A DNA stretch of 64,000 bases from Ursus arctos (lineage: Eukaryota; Chordata; Mammalia; Carnivora; Ursidae), in NCBI RefSeq assembly GCF_023065955.2, contig NW_026623050.1, forward strand, positions 24,882,501 to 24,946,500, written 5' to 3'. How positions within the stretch are numbered: position 1 is the first letter of the stretch; each line of letters opens with the position of its first letter. This document shows, one piece after another, positions 11,890 to 25,076 of this stretch. The translations under genes were made by a program, and so were the position numbers. The notes under the pieces were generated by a model that searched no databases, was not told where the DNA came from, and was given only the letters and a program-made list of their open reading frames with translations.

Positions 11890-14417
11890 AATGGAGTATT
11901 TCTAAAAGCATGACTTATTTTTCTTCTTCTTAGGATACTTTGAACATAATTTGCTCTTTCTTGATGAAGTGTCATTATAAAGCTTGTTTTAAAATCCATT
12001 AGTAACTTCCCAGAAAAGTACAAAATTATTCTATATGCTGTAATGACTTAAAGGCCTTCTAAGATTTATAGGACATTTTGCCCCAAAACTAAATGCCCCA
12101 GTCTGTTGTCCTTCTTACAGTTATTTTCCCCTTTATCAGTTGTTGTCTTTCCATCTGTAGTCATACGCTAGATCTTATGAGGCCCTCCTTCTAGGTGCAA
12201 TTAATATTTCAGCTTGGAATTAGTTATGTTCTTGGAACGTAACCAGACAGCCAAACTTGTCAGAGGACCTGTGTAAAAACCAATTATAAGTAGGATGTAT
12301 TGGGTCCAAAGGGATTTCCTCTGAGTAAGTGCATGAGCTGTAGTGCTTGAACTTTGGGACTCTGTTTTGGCAGCGCACAGGCCTATCTGCTTACTTCCTA
12401 AATTCTCACATGGCTCCTGATAGAAGAGGTTGCAAGAGGTCAGATCCATCATAAGTGAAATACTGCTGCAGCAGGAAGGCAAAAAAACTAATCGAAAGAG
12501 CACATTCTTCCACGTACCCAGACCAAGTGCGATGCACGGAGTCCGGCAATCACCTCTCGGTTATTTCCATCGCAGCTTGATAATCACTGAAAGCACATTC
12601 AGTATGAGAAAGTTTCTTGATCTCTTCCCCATGACTCCAAGTAGATATGTTTTAAGAAATGGCAAATCAACTTAATATTACTTAATCAAAACAAATTTTA
12701 TGCTCCAAAAAAAAAAAAAAAAAAAAAAAAAAAGGAAAAACCATAACAAAAAACCTCTAAGCCAAGTATCTATACTTATAAATTTTGGCCAGTTTTTTTT
12801 TTTCCTTTTATTACAGACAGTCAAAGGTTACTATGGTTGTTTTTTTCTTAAGGAAGTAATTTAAGTTATAACAAGAAGTCTGTGAATGATTTGAATTTGT
12901 GGTTTTAGTTCATTTTTGGACCACGTCAACCAATCATGTGTAATCCGTATCTGGCAAAGCAAAAAGTTTATCAGAGCGCCTCTTGCTCCCTATGAGACTG
13001 TAACTACATTTAGATCTCTCGAGACATTCTGACTCACTTCTTAGGGAGATTCAGGTAGAAAATGATCACACCGCCACAAAACGCAGTCTGGCGATGTATT
13101 AAAATGTATGTCACTTCAAAAACACCGAGTGACAAACTGCTTTTGTAAAACTTTTTTTTCTTTTCTTTTTGTTTTGTTTATTTTTGTTTTCAAGAGTGTT
13201 TTCTGAAACAGTCAAATTCATGTGACATAATTGGGGTCAGCTTGCCCCAGTCACGCCCTTCATATTTTATTAACACAGGAACTGAGCTGCCATTTTTGTT
13301 ATGTTTATGCTTAATATGTCTGTTCAAGTGCTTACCCTCCCTCTAAGGCGGCTGCTTGGGCAATTTGTCCATCTGCCCCGAGCAGCGGCTGCTAATATTT
13401 AACTGTAATTTGAGGCTACATTTTTTTTTTCTCTTTAAAAGTTACACAGGCTTATTGAACAGAATTTAGAAACTACAGAAAAGTATAACGAAAACATGTA
13501 TTCCCAGTCTTCATCCGTAGAGATAGGCAAGGCTTTAAAAATGTACTTACTTCTATGTACATTTCTCCACACCCATGAGCACACACACGCACATACTGGT
13601 GGTGATGCTTTACAATATAAGTGTTTCTATACCTGCGAAGTTTTAATTTCTATTTTTAGAATACAGAGAATGCAAGTTAATTATAAGTAATCGAAACATA
13701 ATGATGATTGTGATGAGAAGAAAGTAATGAAGAAAATTTTAAACTCTAACTTTGAAACGAATACAAGAATTTCACCCAGTGTTGCAGGCTCAGGAAAACT
13801 CGAGGAAGACGCGTTACCCACGAGATAGCTCCCCAGGGTTTGGATCCCGTTTCATGATATAATAGATTCTCAATTGCAAAATACCAACGCATTTAGAGAA
13901 GGGTCAGGGAAAACAGAAAAAAAGTAAATGCCAACCCAAAACCATATCTACCTACGTTAAACTTCTCCCAAAATGAACAGAGTCAGCCTACCAAAGCAAA
14001 ACCAAAAGGAGGTGAATGCTCAAATATGCAGATAAAAACCCGTTACTGATGCAAACCACAAATATCTGCTTAGCACCCACTGTGTGCAAGATTCTGACTA
14101 TGTGAACACCAGCGGTGCCGTCAAGTGCCCCGCCTTTTATGCTTCTTTGCCTAACCACATACATCGGCAGCTTTGTGCGTGGAATTCCACTTCTCATAGA
14201 TTGGCTCAAGTGACATTTATCCTAACGGAGAGCAGATATGAACCAGACGTCTGAGTTAGAAGGTGTCTCACTTCACTTCAAAATAAAGTCTACCCTGTAA
14301 GTTTGACCAGGGAAGCGTCAGGAGCTTTTAGCCCTTATATATATTTGCAATAATTGTAGTGGCCAAGAACACTGAGGATTCCCGTTCGGTCACTTACATA
14401 GATCTTAGGGAAATGTC
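11890..14417. other. Intronic sequence, no gene seen
   Basis: A poly-A run of about 28 bases at 12706-12733 could be the tail of an unrecognised retroposed sequence. 13140-13195 is T-rich. No exon recognised. Confidence 0.55.
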
Positions 14418-14476
14418 CCTCACCTCTCACCTCACCTCACCTCACCTCACCTCACCTCACCTCACCTCACCTCACC
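14418..14476. repeat. (CTCAC)n pentanucleotide repeat
   Basis: About eleven near-perfect copies of ctcac, with one irregular unit at the left (cctcacctct). Confidence 0.97.
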
Positions 14477-14904
14477 GTGTTCTGAAAAGAAAATGACATA
14501 GTACAGTGCTTGGGGGTTGGGGGACTCTCAGTAAATGGCAGTTCTTCTTGTACACCCCAAAGAATCTTTTAGGAAACTGGCCCCCCAGACATCCAAATCA
14601 TGGCTTTTCCCATGTGGTCACATCACAGACACTGTTTATCTGGGGACACACACACAGGTACCAATGGCCTGTAGTTTTGCTGACGAGCAAACATGGCGCT
14701 CAGGGTCGGTGAGAACACTCGTGGTAGTGTTCTACGGGCCTGCGTCCAGCTCTCACTCTGTCCCTCACAGGCAGCCTTCCACACACCTCCTACCTTGAGC
14801 TTGCTTGTCACCACCCAGTACTTTCCTTCAGCCTGTGACCTGTATGTCCAGACAGTGGATCGACTGTCTGAGAGACACACGCTCACATACGCATGCTTAC
14901 AGCG

Positions 14905-15150
14905 TGGCTGCGGAGACGAGGTTAAAGGGCTCTGGGGTTGGACACCTCAATTCAAATCTTGGTCCCCATCGCTGTGTGATCTTGTACTAGTCACTTTAAC
15001 CTCTCTGATCTAGAAAAGGAGCACAGTAACAGTTCCTACTTCGACAGTCGTTGTAAGTTAAATATGATCGTGCATGTTGACTGCTTAGCCCCGTGCCTGG
15101 CATACAGAGAAGATTCAATACATGTCAGCTTGTGTTGTTCCTATTGCTGA
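14905..15150 (+). mobile_element. MIR SINE relic
   Basis: Shows gggctctggggttggacacc, caattcaaatcttgg, ctgtgtgatcttg, cactttaacctctctga and ccgtgcctggcatacag in MIR order, without the central core being well conserved. Confidence 0.75.
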
Positions 15151-18100
15151 CTTTCTCCTAATCCAGTGCCCTTCCCACCTCGCTCACCAATAAGACCTTC
15201 TTTTGGAGCTGTTCTTTTTGGGTTTTGGTTTTTGGTGTTCTTGTAGTGATGATAATTTGTAGAGAATCATTCACACTCTCTCATCCAGTTACTTTCACCT
15301 TTACTTCTGAGAGAGCTGGCAGGGGTCAGGGGTACAAACAAGGACTACAGAATACTGCTTTCCTGGGTTTGAAGCCTCCTATGCTGTAATCAGTCTGACC
15401 CTTTGGTCTCTCTGTGACAACCTTCTAACCAGAAATGATGGGGCCAGAGAAAGCAAATCATCTTTGACTTGTTGAACTTTTAACAAGTTCATTGTTCAAA
15501 TATATTTGGGGGATGGGGAATCGGAGAGAAGTCTAGTTTAAACTATTTTCTCAATATAAACTAATGATTAATTCTAAGAAAATCATAGGAGAGCAAAAAA
15601 CATAGATATTTAAATAACTTGACGCCCAAACACCCCAGTTAAAACCCTGTAACCAGTGCAATAATAGTATCATTATACTTTTTTTTTTCCTCCCCACTCT
15701 TTGGGGCTTTTAAATTCAATGCCACAAGCAACAGCTTACAAACTCCTATGGGTAAGCAGTGACCTCCCTGCGAGCTCGGTGAATATTATCTATTGTGTTC
15801 TATCAGTATCTCAGCAAAAAGACAGTGTTCCTGAAACCTTGGTCTCTGCATTCACCCATCAGAGCTCTGAGGAAGAACACTGCCTTCTTTTCATGCGGGT
15901 TGATTTCAAGGGACAATAGAGGATTAAGACAGGACAACACAAGCAGATTTAGATAAAATTGGTGCATTCCTAAGAATTCTTCCATAAAGGTAAATTCCAC
16001 AGATAGGACACTGACTTTTCTTCCTTTTTTATTTACCTTTTTTATTTTTATTTATTTTTATTTTTTTAGTTTAAATTTTAAAGGAGCTGTTTCTTGTAAC
16101 GAGAGGCTCAAGTACTGTTGCTGTTTAGACAGGATTGGTTTCAGGCGTAGTAGTGGTCGCAAAAATAATTCTGCAAAGGCAACTCGCAGTGTGCCTGTTA
16201 TTACGTAATCTATTTTTATGTATTCATTAGCAAAAGCATTTGGAATACCTCACTGCTGAATAATGAGGTAAATTGCATTTGTCCAATATATTCCCATTTA
16301 TATCACATTTATATTCGGCCTTGAGCCTAAACCTATGTTATTCAACAACCGACTCTATCTCATTCATAATGGATTTTCTCTAAATGGGTCTGTTTCATGT
16401 TAAAATTAGTGATAAAGGCAGTTTTTTAATGGGATAGGCAGCAGGCCATAGCAACTTCTGAAAGCATAACCTAATGGGGATAACTTCATTATTAGCTATA
16501 TCACCTACATAGAACTAGGATTATAATAAAACTAAATTTGGCTCAAACATACATATATATATATATGTTTTTTAAATTAGCTAATTATGATGTGACCTGA
16601 ATTGAGAAAGTCAACACATCCCCTTGAACAACCACTCAAACACTTAAGGAAAATGAATTGTCCTTGAACACAGGCCAGGTATTTGATGGATTAATAAATA
16701 TCACTTGCCTCCTGGCTTGAAAACTGAAGTTAATTCTGATACAAGTTTCTTGCCTACCTACCCCTTGATGTTGGTAAATTGTTAAGTAAGCATTTGGGTA
16801 ATAGGATGCAAAGTTAATAACAGAGGTCTATAATTAACACACACTCATATGTGTACTCTAAAAATAGGGTACCAAGGAAAGTCTTCTTATTAGGCAATGT
16901 GATCAAGAATTAATTGGTTAATGCCTATATAGTCCAACTACATATAAATAAAATGTATGATTACTATAATTATGGAGAGCACAGTTCAAAATCCACTTCA
17001 AGTTCAAAGAAACACTGATTTATACATCTAAGTATAGACGCAAATATTTAACTGTTTAAAGATACTTATTTTAATGCTATTCCAAATACTTAATAAGTAT
17101 TACTCATCTCTCAAGTTTTACTTTTCCCCTCTTAATAAAGGTGTGAGATGATAAGAAAAAACACATAATTCCATTCCTGCCATTAATAACATTATTTTAA
17201 TGTTATTTTAATTTGGGGGGGACAATTTGGTCATAGGAAGGGAAGAGAGAAAATCTGGTGAGAGAAACTGCCATGTTAATGACAGTGCATGCTGATGGGT
17301 GATTCAGGAGAAGGTGATTTAAATTGACTAAAAGCTATGTTTACATGGAGGAGAGCACAATAGCCTCCAAATCTTACATATTACTTGAGGTGGGGAGATG
17401 ATTAGATGAATGTGTGGTAAGTTGTAAAGAGCATAATAACATAATATAACAAACCAAACTTTGAGAGAATTCAGGAAGATCATTTGTTATCTGCTCTGGG
17501 CCATGAAGAATGACTATCACATTTCGACAGGCAGCGGAAAGGAAGTTGGGATGGGAAGGAGAGAAAGCCAAGCAGAGGTCCCAGTATGAGCATGCATGGT
17601 TTGTTCAAAGAGAGGCATACTGTATCTCAAAGGAAGGGTGGACAGGAGCCAATGGATGGAAAATGGGTAGCTAGGTTGGTGAGGTCCAATTTTAAGGGTC
17701 TTGAATACTCCACTAAGGAGTTTAGACTTATTTTCCAAGTCACTTAAAGTTTCTGGAACAGGGGAACCTATTCAGACCCACGTAGGTATTAGACCAGAGA
17801 TTTTCTCTTGTCTGCCCAATATTCAACCACACAACGCTTATGAGTTTTAAAATTGGTTTCTAACTAATTAACCAGGGACTTTTACATTAAAGTTCAGACT
17901 TCCAGATTCTCTTGAAAAATCAAAAGACTGGCAACAGCAGACCAGTTATTCTAAATGGTAACAGTCGGTCAGAGCCAAGGGAGGTGGCTCACTCCAGATG
18001 GCCCACGTGCTGTCCAGTGGTCCAAGTGCCTCTTCTGTCTGCCACACTCGTCTCACCTGCCTAGCAACACTAAGCACTCAGGGTTGTGCCTTCTCTTGTA

Positions 18101-18379
18101 AAGAGGTGTCTTCTTTCACCAGAGTCTTTCTACCATTGCAAGCAGCATAAATTAACTTAAATGGGTTAATTTATATTGATTCTCTCTGCCTTTTTTTTTT
18201 TTTTCTAATTCATTACTCCCCCACCTTTATTTGTCTCTCATGTCAATGCGGTTTCCCACTTATGCCTTTATTTAAAGGTAAAAGTAAGTACTTTTAAATA
18301 TGATGTCTTTAGGCTGTGTATGCAGGTGTCGTATGTGAGGGGCCTGAGATGCACATGAGGGGAAGAACATATTCCACGG
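15151..18379. other. AT-rich intronic sequence, no gene seen
   Basis: Contains T/A-rich simple sequence at 16022-16075 and a short (TA)n at 16552-16567. About 17600-17780 ('ggtccaattttaagggtcttgaatactcc ... acttattttccaag') looks like an ancient interspersed repeat that I cannot name. No exon recognised. Confidence 0.5.
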
Positions 18380-18589
18380 CAGGACTCCTCAGCCTCAGCA
18401 CTACTGATATTTGGAGCTGGATAGATCTTTATTTTGGGTGGCTGGCCCGGGCACTATATAGAATGTTTGGCAATATCCCTTGCCTCTACCCACCAGATAC
18501 TAGTAGCACTCTCCCGTTGAGATAATAAAAAATCAAATGTTGACAAATGTCCCCTGGGGGTCAAAGCTGTCCCCAGTTAAGGACCATTG
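18380..18589 (-). mobile_element. MER5A-like hAT MITE relic
   Basis: Order of blocks: cctcagcctcagcactactgat, ctctacccaccagatactagtagcac, gacaaatgtcccctggggg and ccccagttaaggaccattg. These correspond to MER5A on the reverse strand, including diverged terminal inverted repeats at both ends. Confidence 0.88.
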
Positions 18590-20518
18590 CTCTACAGGGA
18601 GGAGGGTGTCCAGGAAAATAAGCTCTGGGTAGGAGAGCAGTACTCTGCTGGAAAATGGACAGGATGATGCTTTATACCTCCTGCTGTTACTTCTACCCTG
18701 TGCACCTTTCTATTACGCCAAAGACAAAGGCTGTCCCAACCAAGGGGAGATGGAACAGCTAGGCAGCCTCAGCTGGTGATACCAAATGGTCTCCCAAGGC
18801 TCTCCTATCTGTGAGAACCTTCAAACACACCCACGAGGCAGCAAGCAGCAAAGGCTCCTCGTTCTAATGCTCTCTCTTACTGATGTATGCGCAGAAGATG
18901 GAAACCTGGATGATTTACTTTCAACACCCAAATGTCCCCGTTTGTACACCTTGGCCAACCGTGGCATCAGAACGCCTCTGAAGACAGAAGAAGCCATGTC
19001 TCCCCAACCAAGCAGTGGTGAGGTCTGGTCTGGGTGTCACTGGGAGAGAAGGAGTTGTTGCTACTAACACCTGCTGGTTGGAGGCAGGCCAGGCCCTGAT
19101 CTCAGAATCCCTCAGACCACGTTCCTGGGCTTCCCCGTCCACCAGCAACACAGCCCCTAAGCTCACACATCGGAGAGTTTCTTTCATGTTTCCTGTAATG
19201 AAATTTATCTTGAATCTAAGCATTATTATTGTTAGGTGAGCAAGCCAGCAGTACAATTTTGTATGTTTTCCTAGTATAACGGGGGGTGGGGGGGGGGTGG
19301 AGAGTGAGCGGGTGCTGGATGACAAAGCCAAGAAGTAGGTAAAAGTTGACTCGAGAGTTTTGATATTTTTCATATGGATTTCGGGTTGGATTGGTGTTGA
19401 GCTAAGAAAAAAAAAATAAAAAGATTATGGCATTTCCTGGAGTGTAAAATAGATGGGCTGATGATATGACTTACAAAATCATATTTTTGTGGTTAGTGCC
19501 TTTTCACACTTCTTTTTTCTGGCACATAGTATCTAATCATTTCTCTGCGGTGGAAGTATTGTATATAGAAAATTGGTTGAATTAAAATAATCAACGAAAT
19601 TGGCTTGTTCATTTTCCGTCTCTTCTCAAAAGAAGCCAAACGCTCCATCTTTACAAAATTCGAGTCTTCTGAATGCTGCTTAGCAAACACGTAGTGGACG
19701 CTCAGTGTGGTTTAGCTAATGGCTACGGTGATTCCGGTCATCACGATAATGTGGGGGAGGGGTGGTGGTTAAAAGTGAAAACAGCAAAGAGAAAATGACG
19801 ATCAGTCACCTCACTCACTAAATAACGAGTAAATGAAACAGCAGTGATCCCCCCCCCAACACAGAGACTGTGTTTATAGTAAGGACAGCTCAAAAGGATG
19901 AGCCGGCTTGAACAGGGGGAGTAGGAACAATGCAGGGGTAAAAGGGGGACAGGGACAAGGAGGGCTTGAGTAAGTTAAACCTACTGGCGACAAAAGAAGG
20001 AGCAAAGAGCAGGGCTGGGCAGCTGAAGCATCCTTTTATTCACAAATCAATGGAAGCTATTCAAGCCAATATGGTTTGATTTAGCAGATATTAAGCTCAA
20101 CTACAGAGATGCAAATACGTCAGTGAAAGGAGAGCAAGACAAACAGGAGAAACCGAGAAACCCACACGGGCTAAAAAAGGAGAAGAGAACAGAGACTGAC
20201 ATTTAAAGACCAGATGGAAAGGATAGGGACAACTAGAGAAAAGTAAGAGGATGTGCGCATGACATCCTCAGACTGAGGGGTGAAGGGGACAGAGCCAATG
20301 ATCCCTCTGCTTATTAGTCTCAGAGAAAAGAGAAGAGAATTGATCAGGGACTATGGGTCATGTAAATACAAGCACAGGAGTTTAGCAAATATTTGTTGGG
20401 TAGCTAAATACACATGAAAAGTTCCTTCCTTTCCGGGGGTTGGCAATAACTTAAGATTTTTACATGATACTGTATTAAGTTCTTGCGCTTTAGAGATGCT
20501 AAAAATCATGAACAGCTT
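18590..20518. other. Intronic sequence, no gene seen
   Basis: A G-rich run lies at 19280-19302. About 20020-20280 has the A/G-rich look of an ancient interspersed repeat but I cannot assign it. The 150-codon minus frame ending at 18921 has no recognisable domain. Confidence 0.5.
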
Positions 20519-20532
20519 TAATGATGATTTTA

Positions 20533-20738
20533 TTTTATTTATTTTTTTTAAAGATTATTTATTTATTTATTTGACAGAGATAGACAGCCAGCGAGAGAGG
20601 GAACACAAGCAGGGGGAGTGGGAGAGAAAGAAGCAGGCCCATAGCAGAGGAGCCCGATGTGGGACTCGATCCCAGAACGCTGGGATCACGCCCTGAGCTG
20701 AAGGCAGACGCCTAACAACTGCGCTACCCAGGCGCCCC
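20533..20738 (-). mobile_element. Can-SINE, long arctoid-type variant
   Basis: Contains gacagccagcgagagaggg and the head gctacccaggcgcccc. Perfect 14-bp target-site duplication TAATGATGATTTTA at 20519-20532 and 20739-20752, indicating a young insertion. Confidence 0.97.
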
Positions 20739-20837
20739 TAATGATGATTTTAAAACAGCTATCCATTTAGAGAAATTTCTGTGAGCCTCATCTTGTACCC
20801 CTGACGCTGGTCATGTCATAGATTCAGTTAGGGGGTC

Positions 20838-21030
20838 ATGCTATCGTAGTGAGAGCACTGGACTGAGAGTCAAGAGACCAGGGTCCCGAAATTGGCTTTG
20901 CCGTGAAGTGTGCAATGCTAGGCCAGCCACTTAACCTTTCTGAGTTTCTCTTTCCTCTGGAGTTACAGGAGTAGCGTGGACTAGATAATTCTCAGGACCC
21001 TCTTATGATCCTGTGCATGCAATGAAGAAC
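20838..21030 (+). mobile_element. MIR SINE relic
   Basis: Blocks gagagcactggactgagagtc, ggccagccacttaacctttctgagtttc and ggactagataattctcaggaccc match the MIR family. Confidence 0.75.
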
Positions 21031-22147
21031 ATTATTATGTTAATCACGGATTTTGCTCTGTGTCTCTATCCTGCCTTGTATTCCCGGAGTTGAATGGCAG
21101 ATAGAAGTTCTTTTTTTTTCCCCCTCTTTCCTCATTTTGCCTGCTAGTGGCTTGTCAACAGTACTTCATATAATCAATTCTGGAAATGTTTACCCATCTG
21201 TATTATCTGAGGGTTGTTATTTACTGTTCCTGCTATTTTTTTTCTTGGGGTGGGCGGGGGGGGGGGGCGGAATTTCGATGTGTTCCTCACAGGGAAACCA
21301 CAGCAAACAACAAGGATAGATTTTCACAATACTCAGCATGAAGGGACACCGTTCTGCTGGCTCCTCTGACACAGTCTGAATTCCTTGTGATGGTATATTT
21401 GAAGTGGTTTCCTGTGTTTTTCTGTGCTTCTAAAGCCGACGTTAAAACTCGGGTGCATAGGGCCCTTTGTGCTGCCCCTCTTGGCTGGAATTAATTTTTT
21501 TCCCTTTTCTATAAAAATAGAAATAATTATGCAATCGAACCTTTTGATAAAAATGTATGGCCTTGTTACTCAAGAGTGAAACAGGCCACACGCATCACCT
21601 TGGGTACAATGATATCACATGGGAGCTCTTTGTGGCACCGAGACAGAGCATGGGTGTTGAAACAACTGTAGCAGAGGCCTGGGAGACTCTGATTCTAGTT
21701 CTCAGCCTGCCCCGAATTTATCCCAGGCATGGCATTTAATCTCCCAACTACTTAATTTGTGAAGTAAACATTCTGGACGAGCTGGCCTCCGAAGTTGCTT
21801 ACAGGTCTGATATTCTACAAAAATGCCCACCAGCTAAGGGACTGATGTTTTTAGCTACATCACCTTCCATGATCGAAATTCTGTTCTCCATTAGGGAGTA
21901 ATCAAAATTCACTCATCAGAACACCGTGCCAAGACATAAATGGACCTCACCACTATTCTGTTACCTCATTAAAAAGTAATCATCCGTGCAGAAGTGCGGG
22001 GTGTAAGGGTGATTTATATAAACAAAACAATATCCTGACTTAAACATACCAGAGCGTTCTGCAGAGATCATAAATCCCAGCACTCTGAGACGGGGAGAGG
22101 GAGGCCTGATGTCTAAGTTCCACGCATGAGACTCCATAGGTCTGCAG
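21031..22147. other. Intronic sequence, no gene seen
   Basis: A G-run (gggcgggggggggggg type) lies at 21249-21270. Open frames are short and without resemblance to known proteins. Confidence 0.55.
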
Positions 22148-22159
22148 AAAAGACACTGG

Positions 22160-22324
22160 GTAGGGGCGCCTGGGGGGCGCAGTTGATTCAGCGTCTGCCT
22201 CTTGATTTCGGCTCAGGTTGTGATCTCAGGCCTGTGAGATGGAGCCTTGCATTGGGCCCCATCCTGGACGTGGAGCCTGCTTAAGATTCTCTCTCTTCCT
22301 CTGCCCCTCCCCACCATTAAAAAA
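22160..22324 (+). mobile_element. Can-SINE (plus strand, antisense to RORA)
   Basis: Head ggggcgcctggggggcgcag, tRNA-like region, CT-rich middle and A-rich tail. Perfect 12-bp target-site duplication AAAAGACACTGG at 22148-22159 and 22325-22336. Confidence 0.95.
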
Positions 22325-22814
22325 AAAAGACACTGGATATACCTTCGCTCAATATCCACAATTTGAATTGCAGGGCCTTAAAACAACACAGCAAAGCTGA
22401 GTAGCTTTACATGGAGAAAGCCGCTCGTAAATGCGTATAAACTGGATTCATCTGTTGGAGATGTCCCGCGTTGCACACGGCCAATATAGGGCAAGGAGGG
22501 AGGACGACTTAGAAATCTGCGTGTCATGGGGAAGAACCCCACGAGAAACCAATCACAAGATGAGCACAATGCCTCATATTTGCATAGTCTTGCACAACTT
22601 TCCCAAATGCTTGAACGATTTGGGCCCATCCAACCGCAAGAAATGGAGGGAGTATAGGTCTAGGGTAACGAGCCAACAGCTATTACAGATTAGCTAGACT
22701 GTCCTGCTTTTATCATTGGTAGCCAGGCAAAAAGAGTGTCACTGAAGTCATACTCCAGCTCACCGCTTAAAAAAAAGAAAAATCTACGAATACTACCAAT
22801 AATAAAATGACATT

Positions 22815-22990
22815 ACGAAGCGCTTACTGGTGGGCCAAACGCCTTAAATGTATTATCTCATTTAATCCTCAGAACGATCCACCGAGGGCGATGCCATCCT
22901 TACTCTTGTTGGCGGATGAGAAGGGAGTCCGTTAGGCAGCTGGGCTATGGTGGGGACGCGAAGTCACCTCCACTCTGGATCAGTCTGCCA
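22815..22990 (-). mobile_element. MIR SINE relic
   Basis: Reads cgcttactggtgggcc, atgtattatctcatttaatcctcag and ttggcggatgagaag, the reverse-strand MIR pattern. Confidence 0.75.
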
Positions 22991-23889
22991 AGCGCCAATG
23001 TTTACCTTGAACACACGAAGGAGAAACAACCCGGAGAGGCAGCTGGCGACGATATTCACTTCTTCACGGTTTGGGCATAAGTCCTGACTAATGTATTAAA
23101 TTACCGAGCATATCTTTAAATAAACGGGTGCTACAGCAACTCAAATGCAAACAGCAATCTTCAACATAATAATTACACTAGCTGTGACACGAGCCTCGCC
23201 GCGAGTGTATTTTTATTTTAACAAGCTTGAGTAAGTGCACGAGTGTGGGCTGAGCTTTTTGCTCGACAGTCAACACTTGAAAGCTGGCTCCAACCTTTAA
23301 TTTAAGCATTCGCTTGTAGCACCAACAGGGCGACAGGGTTTCTAGTATCAAAGACACCCTCCTCCATCCTTTCATGGCCCCACTTCTGTAAGCAGCGTGA
23401 TTGAACCGCGGCACCACAGAAACTTGTTTTCCCTCCTCCCGACAGCGAGAGCCAAAACACCACTGCCCCATTCATCTTAGCGACATCATAATGACGTCCC
23501 TGAATCAATTTATAACAAGCAAAGTGCAAAAATCCATTGAAGGAGCGTTGTGGCGGATGCCTTTCACGGAGCTCTCAAGAGCACACGAGAGCCGAGGGGT
23601 CCGCACAGAAACCCGGATCGGACCGTAGGAGGGTCTTTGGCTACAGCCAAAAAGCTTCTTCCCCCTGCGCTCACCGCACCCCCCCCCAGACGATTAAGGG
23701 AAAAGAAGATAGTGAGAACAGGTGATTCCCCCCCCCCCCCCATGATTCCCTGTGCCTTAAAACTGGCAGCCGCCTTCAGGGGCTTCCCACCTCTTCTGTA
23801 TGAAGAACCACCCCCTTGGAATGACAGCCGGGGCTCCGCTGCATCTCCCCCTGCACTAATCTGGCACGGTCACTGTGTTGTGATTTTAT

Positions 23890-24020
23890 GTGCGCCTCAG
23901 GCCCTCAAAGGCCGGTGAGCTCCTTGCAGGCAGGGAATACCTCTTTTCATCCCTCCGGTTCCAGCACTTGGTACCGTGCCTGGCATACAGCAGATGCTCA
24001 ATACATGGGTTTCTCTCTTG
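23890..24020 (+). mobile_element. L2 LINE relic (3' end)
   Basis: 'gagctccttgcaggcaggg ... gtaccgtgcctggcatacagcagatgctcaata' is the L2 3' terminal pattern. Confidence 0.75.
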
Positions 24021-24137
24021 CCTACCCTCACTCGACCAGAGCGTTCTGAAAGAGCCCCCAACCCCAATTTGTATGACGACCCCATCTCAGAGTCTGGAAC
24101 AAGGCATTTCTGTGAGATTCCTGTGGTGCTGCGAACT

Positions 24138-24325
24138 TGGGTCAGGAGAGCAAGGAGGTTAGAAACACAGCCTTGCGAGCCGGACAGGCTTGGCCTGCCT
24201 GAGTGCTCCTGGTCTCCCTGAGTCTCAGCTCTGTAAAAAGGGGGATGAAAGGCTCACGTGAGTCATCAGTGTGCTCATAATGCATTTCCCAGTGCTTGAC
24301 ACAGAGGAAGCACTTTAAACATGGC
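24138..24325 (+). mobile_element. MIR SINE relic
   Basis: Contains gttagaaacacagccttg, ccctgagtctcagctctgtaaaaag and ccagtgcttgacacagaggaag in MIR order. Confidence 0.65.
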
Positions 24326-24599
24326 AGGCTTAGGACGGGGTCACTGTGTACAGTGGCAAGGCTTGGACAGTGCAGAATCAGAAGCCTCCTATGTTACATG
24401 ATGAGAACTACCGTCCAAGTGCCCCTTCCACCAGCCCCCATCTGATCAGATCACATAACTCACATCATTGGGCACCAGCGGAGGCCCTTATTAAAGTGCC
24501 AACGCGCATCAGCTGAGATAAGACTGGCTGACATCACTCCCCTCACTGCAGACTTGTGTATACGATGGAGGAACATTCCCCGGAGGAACATAATGATAC

Positions 24600-24800
24600 T
24601 AATCACAGCACTTATTCAATGTCTACTGTGTGCTAAGTACCTGTTATGGGCGAGACACTGTAGTAAGTACCTTCTATGTGTTCCTTCCTACTTTCTAAAA
24701 TCCCTATGAGGTCAGTCTGATTATTGTTTTGCAACTGATGACACTGAGGTTTAGAGATGTATGTGACTTGCCCGAGATCCTTCAGCTGGTATGTAGCACC
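24600..24800 (-). mobile_element. MIR SINE relic
   Basis: Contains ctactgtgtgctaagtacc, aaaatccctatgagg, caactgatgacactgagg and gtgacttgcccgagatcc, the reverse-strand MIR pattern. Confidence 0.8.
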
Positions 24801-25076
24801 TCTGGGACCCTGACCTTATAGAATCTTCATGTGGAAGGAGGGTGACTCTGCCCTTGGCTGCTAAGCCAGGAGAGCTGAAAAGGGAGATGCTTGACTGAAA
24901 ACACAGCCTGTTAGCCTGAGGCCATCCTTACCGAGGGCCCTTCAGCGAAGAGTTGAAAAGTGCACAGGAAGCCTTAAGTCTTAGAAGAACTTCATATTCT
25001 TATAACAATATCACCACACCTTCTGATTCACTTTCTCCTCCTACCTTCCTCACAAGTCTTTCAAGAGCCAATGTTG

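Larger units (their letters stand above)
22991..25076. other. Intronic sequence with old repeat relics
   Basis: Holds poly-C runs at 23680-23690 and 23729-23742, an L2 3' end (about 23890-24020), a plus-strand MIR (about 24138-24325) and a minus-strand MIR (about 24600-24800). Moderately GC-rich open frames at 23.4-23.9 kb show no domain. Confidence 0.55.

Noticed and set aside
12706..12733. Poly-A run as the tail of a processed pseudogene
   Set aside because: The preceding several hundred bases showed no recognisable coding sequence and I could not find a convincing flanking duplication.
16321..16390. Possible RORA zinc-finger exon on the minus strand (ataatggattttc resembles part of it)
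   Set aside because: Only about 10 bases resemble the expected exon; the cysteine codons and splice sites are absent.
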